Part shown: one piece after another, positions 6,859 to 8,615 of the stretch
How positions within the stretch are numbered: position 1 is the first letter of the stretch
Layout of the letters: every line of letters starts with the position of its first letter
Origin: Candidatus Pelethomonas intestinigallinarum
Lineage (GTDB): Bacteria > Bacillota > Clostridia > Oscillospirales > Oscillospiraceae
Assembly: GCA_018712665.1 (NCBI GenBank)
Contig: DVGP01000129.1
Location: forward strand, 1 to 8,615
Direction of reading: 5' to 3'
DNA length: 8,615 nt
Made by a program: the position numbers and the translations under genes
The notes under the pieces: model-generated
What the model was told of the DNA's origin: nothing
What the model saw: the letters and a program-made list of their open reading frames with translations, nothing else
Database searches by the model: none

Positions 6859-6887
6859 AAGGCCGCACCGCATCACGGTGCGGCCTT
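6859..6887. terminator. Strong 12-bp hairpin at the clpC 3' end, no U tract
   Basis: AAGGCCGCACCG (6859-6870) and CGGTGCGGCCTT (6876-6887) pair perfectly around a five-base loop. The clpC stop (6873-6875) sits in the loop and the last clpC codons form one arm. Neither strand has a T run after the stem, so it departs from the standard intrinsic terminator. It may act as a bidirectional transcription barrier or as a 3'-end stabiliser for both convergent transcripts. Confidence 0.55.
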
Positions 6888-8615
6888 CGCCGCCACCACG
6901 CCCCCCTCTCCCTCGGAGAGGAGCAGCCGGTCCCCGGCGTGAAAATCCCCGGCCAGGATGCCCTCGGCGATGGGGTCCTCCACCCGGCCGCGGATCAGGC
7001 GGCGGAGAGGCCGGGCGCCGTAGGCGCTGTCGAACCCCTCCCGGGCCAGGGCGGCCAGCGCCCCCTCCTCCCAGGTCAGAGACAGCCCCAGGGCCTCCAG
7101 CCGCTTGGCGGCCCCGGCCAGCAGGCGGCGGGCGATCTCCGTCAGGTCCGCCTCCGTCAGCTGGCGGAACACCACCGTCTCGTCCACCCGGTTGAGAAAC
7201 TCCGGGCGGAAGGTGGACCGGAGCTCCGCCTCCACCGCCCGGCGGACGCCCTCCTGCCGGGCCGCCTCCCCGCCGCCGGCGGAGAAGCCCAGGCTCTGCC
7301 CCCCGTGGAGCAGGTGCCGGGCCCCCACGTTGCTGGTCATCACCACCACCGTGTTGCGGAAGTCCACCACCCGGCCGTGGCTGTCGGTGAGGCGGCCGTC
7401 CTCCATGATCTGGAGGAGCAGGTTCCACACGTCCTGGTGGGCCTTTTCGATCTCGTCGAAGAGCACCAGGGACCAGGGGCGGCGGCGGACGGCCTCGGTG
7501 AGTTGTCCCCCCTCCTCGTGGCCCACGTAGCCCGGGGGCGAGCCCACCAGGCGGCTGGCGGCGTGGCCCTCGGCGTACTCGGACATGTCCAGCCGGATCA
7601 TGGCGTCCTCCTTGCCGAACATGGCCTGGGCCAGAGCGCGGCACAGCTCCGTCTTGCCCACACCGGTGGGACCCAGGAACAGGAAGGAGCCCACCGGGCG
7701 GCCCGGCTCCTTCAGCCCCACCCGGCTCCGGCGGATGGCCCGGGCCACGGCGGAGACCGCTTCTCCCTGGCCCACCACCCGCTCCGACAGCTCCTTCTCC
7801 AGCCGCAGCAGCCGCTCCCCCTCGCTCTCCGTGATCCGGAGCAGGGGGATACCCGTCCACTCCGCCGCCACGGCGGCCACGTCCTCGGCGGTAACGGTGA
7901 AGCCGCCGCCCTGCCGCAGCCGGTCCCGCTCCTCCCGGAGCTCCCGGGAGAAGTCCTCCTCCACGTCCCGGAGCTTGGCCGCCCGCTCAAAATCCTCCCC
8001 GGCGGCGGCCTCCGCCTTCTCCCGGCGGACGGTCTCCAGCCGGGCCTCCAGGGCCTTCAGGTCCGCCGGCGTCTGGTCCGGCCGCTCCAGCCGCACCCGG
8101 CTGCAGGCCTCGTCCATCAGGTCGATGGCCTTGTCCGGCAGGAAGCGGTCCGGCAGGTACCGCCGGCCCAGGTCCACCGCCGAGCGCACCGCCTCGTCGC
8201 TGATGGTCAGGCGGTGGTGCTCCTCGTACCGGCGGCGCAGGCCGAAGAGGATGTCCACCGCCGCCTCCGGGGAGGGCTCGGCCACCGTCACCGGCTGGAA
8301 CCGCCGCTCCAGGGCGGCGTCCTTCTCGATGTACCGGCGGTACTCCTCCAGGGTGGTGGCTCCGATGACCCGGAGCTCGGAGCGGCTGAGGGCGGGCTTG
8401 AGGATGTTGGCGGCGTCCACCGCCCCCTCGGCGGAGCCCGCCCCCACGATGGTGTGGAGCTCGTCGATGAAGAGGATCGCGTTCCCCATCCGCTTCACCT
8501 CCGCCAGGGCGCTCTTCACCCGCTCCTCGAACTCCCCCCGGTACTTGGTCCCCGCCAGCATGGCCGCCATGTCGATGGAGAGGATGGTCATGCCCCGCAG
8601 CTCCTCCGGCACCTC
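6873..8615 (-). CDS. clpC: ClpC-type AAA+ unfoldase, C-terminal 580 residues (5' end off window)
   Basis: ClpC is a hexameric cytosolic ATPase that unfolds proteins and feeds them to ClpP for degradation. The visible part starts inside the first AAA+ domain, just after its Walker A; the N-domain and about 230 residues are beyond the window. In order (visible residue 1 at 8615): pore loop GTKYRG (22-27), Walker B AILFIDE (46-52), arginine fingers ERR (103-105), a short middle domain with a UVR-like GEDFERAAKLRD (206-217), second Walker A GPTGVGKT (315-322), pore loop GYVG (362-365), Walker B LVLFDE (383-388), LGF (442-444) where ClpP-binding loops lie, FRPEFLNR (469-476) and sensor-2 GAR (533-535). 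The small middle domain separates it from ClpB and the UVR motif favours ClpC. All nucleotide-binding residues look intact. It is convergent to the ABC operon with no sign of a shared function, and its GC content is visibly higher. Confidence 0.9.
   Translation of the reverse strand, partial: EVPEELRGMTILSIDMAAMLAGTKYRGEFEERVKSALAEVKRMGNAILFIDELHTIVGAGSAEGAVDAANILKPALSRSELRVIGATTLEEYRRYIEKDAALERRFQPVTVAEPSPEAAVDILFGLRRRYEEHHRLTISDEAVRSAVDLGRRYLPDRFLPDKAIDLMDEACSRVRLERPDQTPADLKALEARLETVRREKAEAAAGEDFERAAKLRDVEEDFSRELREERDRLRQGGGFTVTAEDVAAVAAEWTGIPLLRITESEGERLLRLEKELSERVVGQGEAVSAVARAIRRSRVGLKEPGRPVGSFLFLGPTGVGKTELCRALAQAMFGKEDAMIRLDMSEYAEGHAASRLVGSPPGYVGHEEGGQLTEAVRRRPWSLVLFDEIEKAHQDVWNLLLQIMEDGRLTDSHGRVVDFRNTVVVMTSNVGARHLLHGGQSLGFSAGGGEAARQEGVRRAVEAELRSTFRPEFLNRVDETVVFRQLTEADLTEIARRLLAGAAKRLEALGLSLTWEEGALAALAREGFDSAYGARPLRRLIRGRVEDPIAEGILAGDFHAGDRLLLSEGEGGVVAAKAAP

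Noticed and set aside
6023..6868. Long minus-strand frame with a Walker A-like GGTGGGKT
   Set aside because: Most of it is antisense to the ABC nucleotide-binding domain. The motif lies in a Gly-rich translation of GC-rich spacer, and no further P-loop motifs follow.
6769..7860. 363-residue Gly/Pro/Arg-rich minus-strand frame
   Set aside because: It is an out-of-frame shadow of clpC caused by high GC, with low-complexity composition and no domain.
1..8615. CRISPR array, tRNA, rRNA or a complete insertion sequence
   Set aside because: No regularly spaced direct repeats, cloverleaf, rRNA-like stretch or transposase with terminal repeats was seen on either strand.

Overview
The window suggests a gut-type, high-GC member of the Clostridia (Oscillospiraceae-like). 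The grounds are the Firmicutes-style AGGAG ribosome binding sites, the GC-rich codon use, a clostridial large serine recombinase remnant and a Firmicutes-type ClpC. The assignment is an inference from gene families and composition; nothing in the sequence fixes genus or species.

Layout, left to right. (1) 1-708, minus strand: C-terminal part of a large serine recombinase. It runs off the left edge, its 5' end has been replaced, and one zinc-ribbon cysteine is changed to tyrosine. (2) 709-1036: a short intergenic region with a minus-strand terminator-like hairpin and then a compact control region for the plus-strand operon: a -10 box flanked by two copies of the palindrome AGACG-N4-CGTCT. (3) 1037-6685, plus strand: a four-gene operon encoding a CPA-family cation:proton antiporter, a TetR-family regulator coupled to it by an ATGA overlap, and the two half-transporters of a heterodimeric ABC exporter. 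A 158-base structured leader separates the regulator from the ABC pair. The second ABC gene carries a +1 frameshift in a run of five G. (4) 6686-6872: a convergent intergenic region with no recognisable gene, ending in a strong hairpin that overlaps the end of clpC. (5) 6873-8615, minus strand: the last 580 codons of a ClpC-type AAA+ unfoldase, visibly richer in GC than the rest.

How the genes may work together: the TetR protein probably binds the two palindromes and shuts off the whole operon, including its own gene, until a ligand releases it. The ligand would then induce a proton-coupled antiporter and an ATP-driven exporter together. The ABC pair shows the classic asymmetry of heterodimeric exporters: one subunit has a degenerate Walker B and H-loop, and the other has a degenerate signature motif, so one intact and one degenerate ATP site are expected. 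The substrate cannot be read from sequence. No tRNA, rRNA, CRISPR array or complete mobile element was seen.
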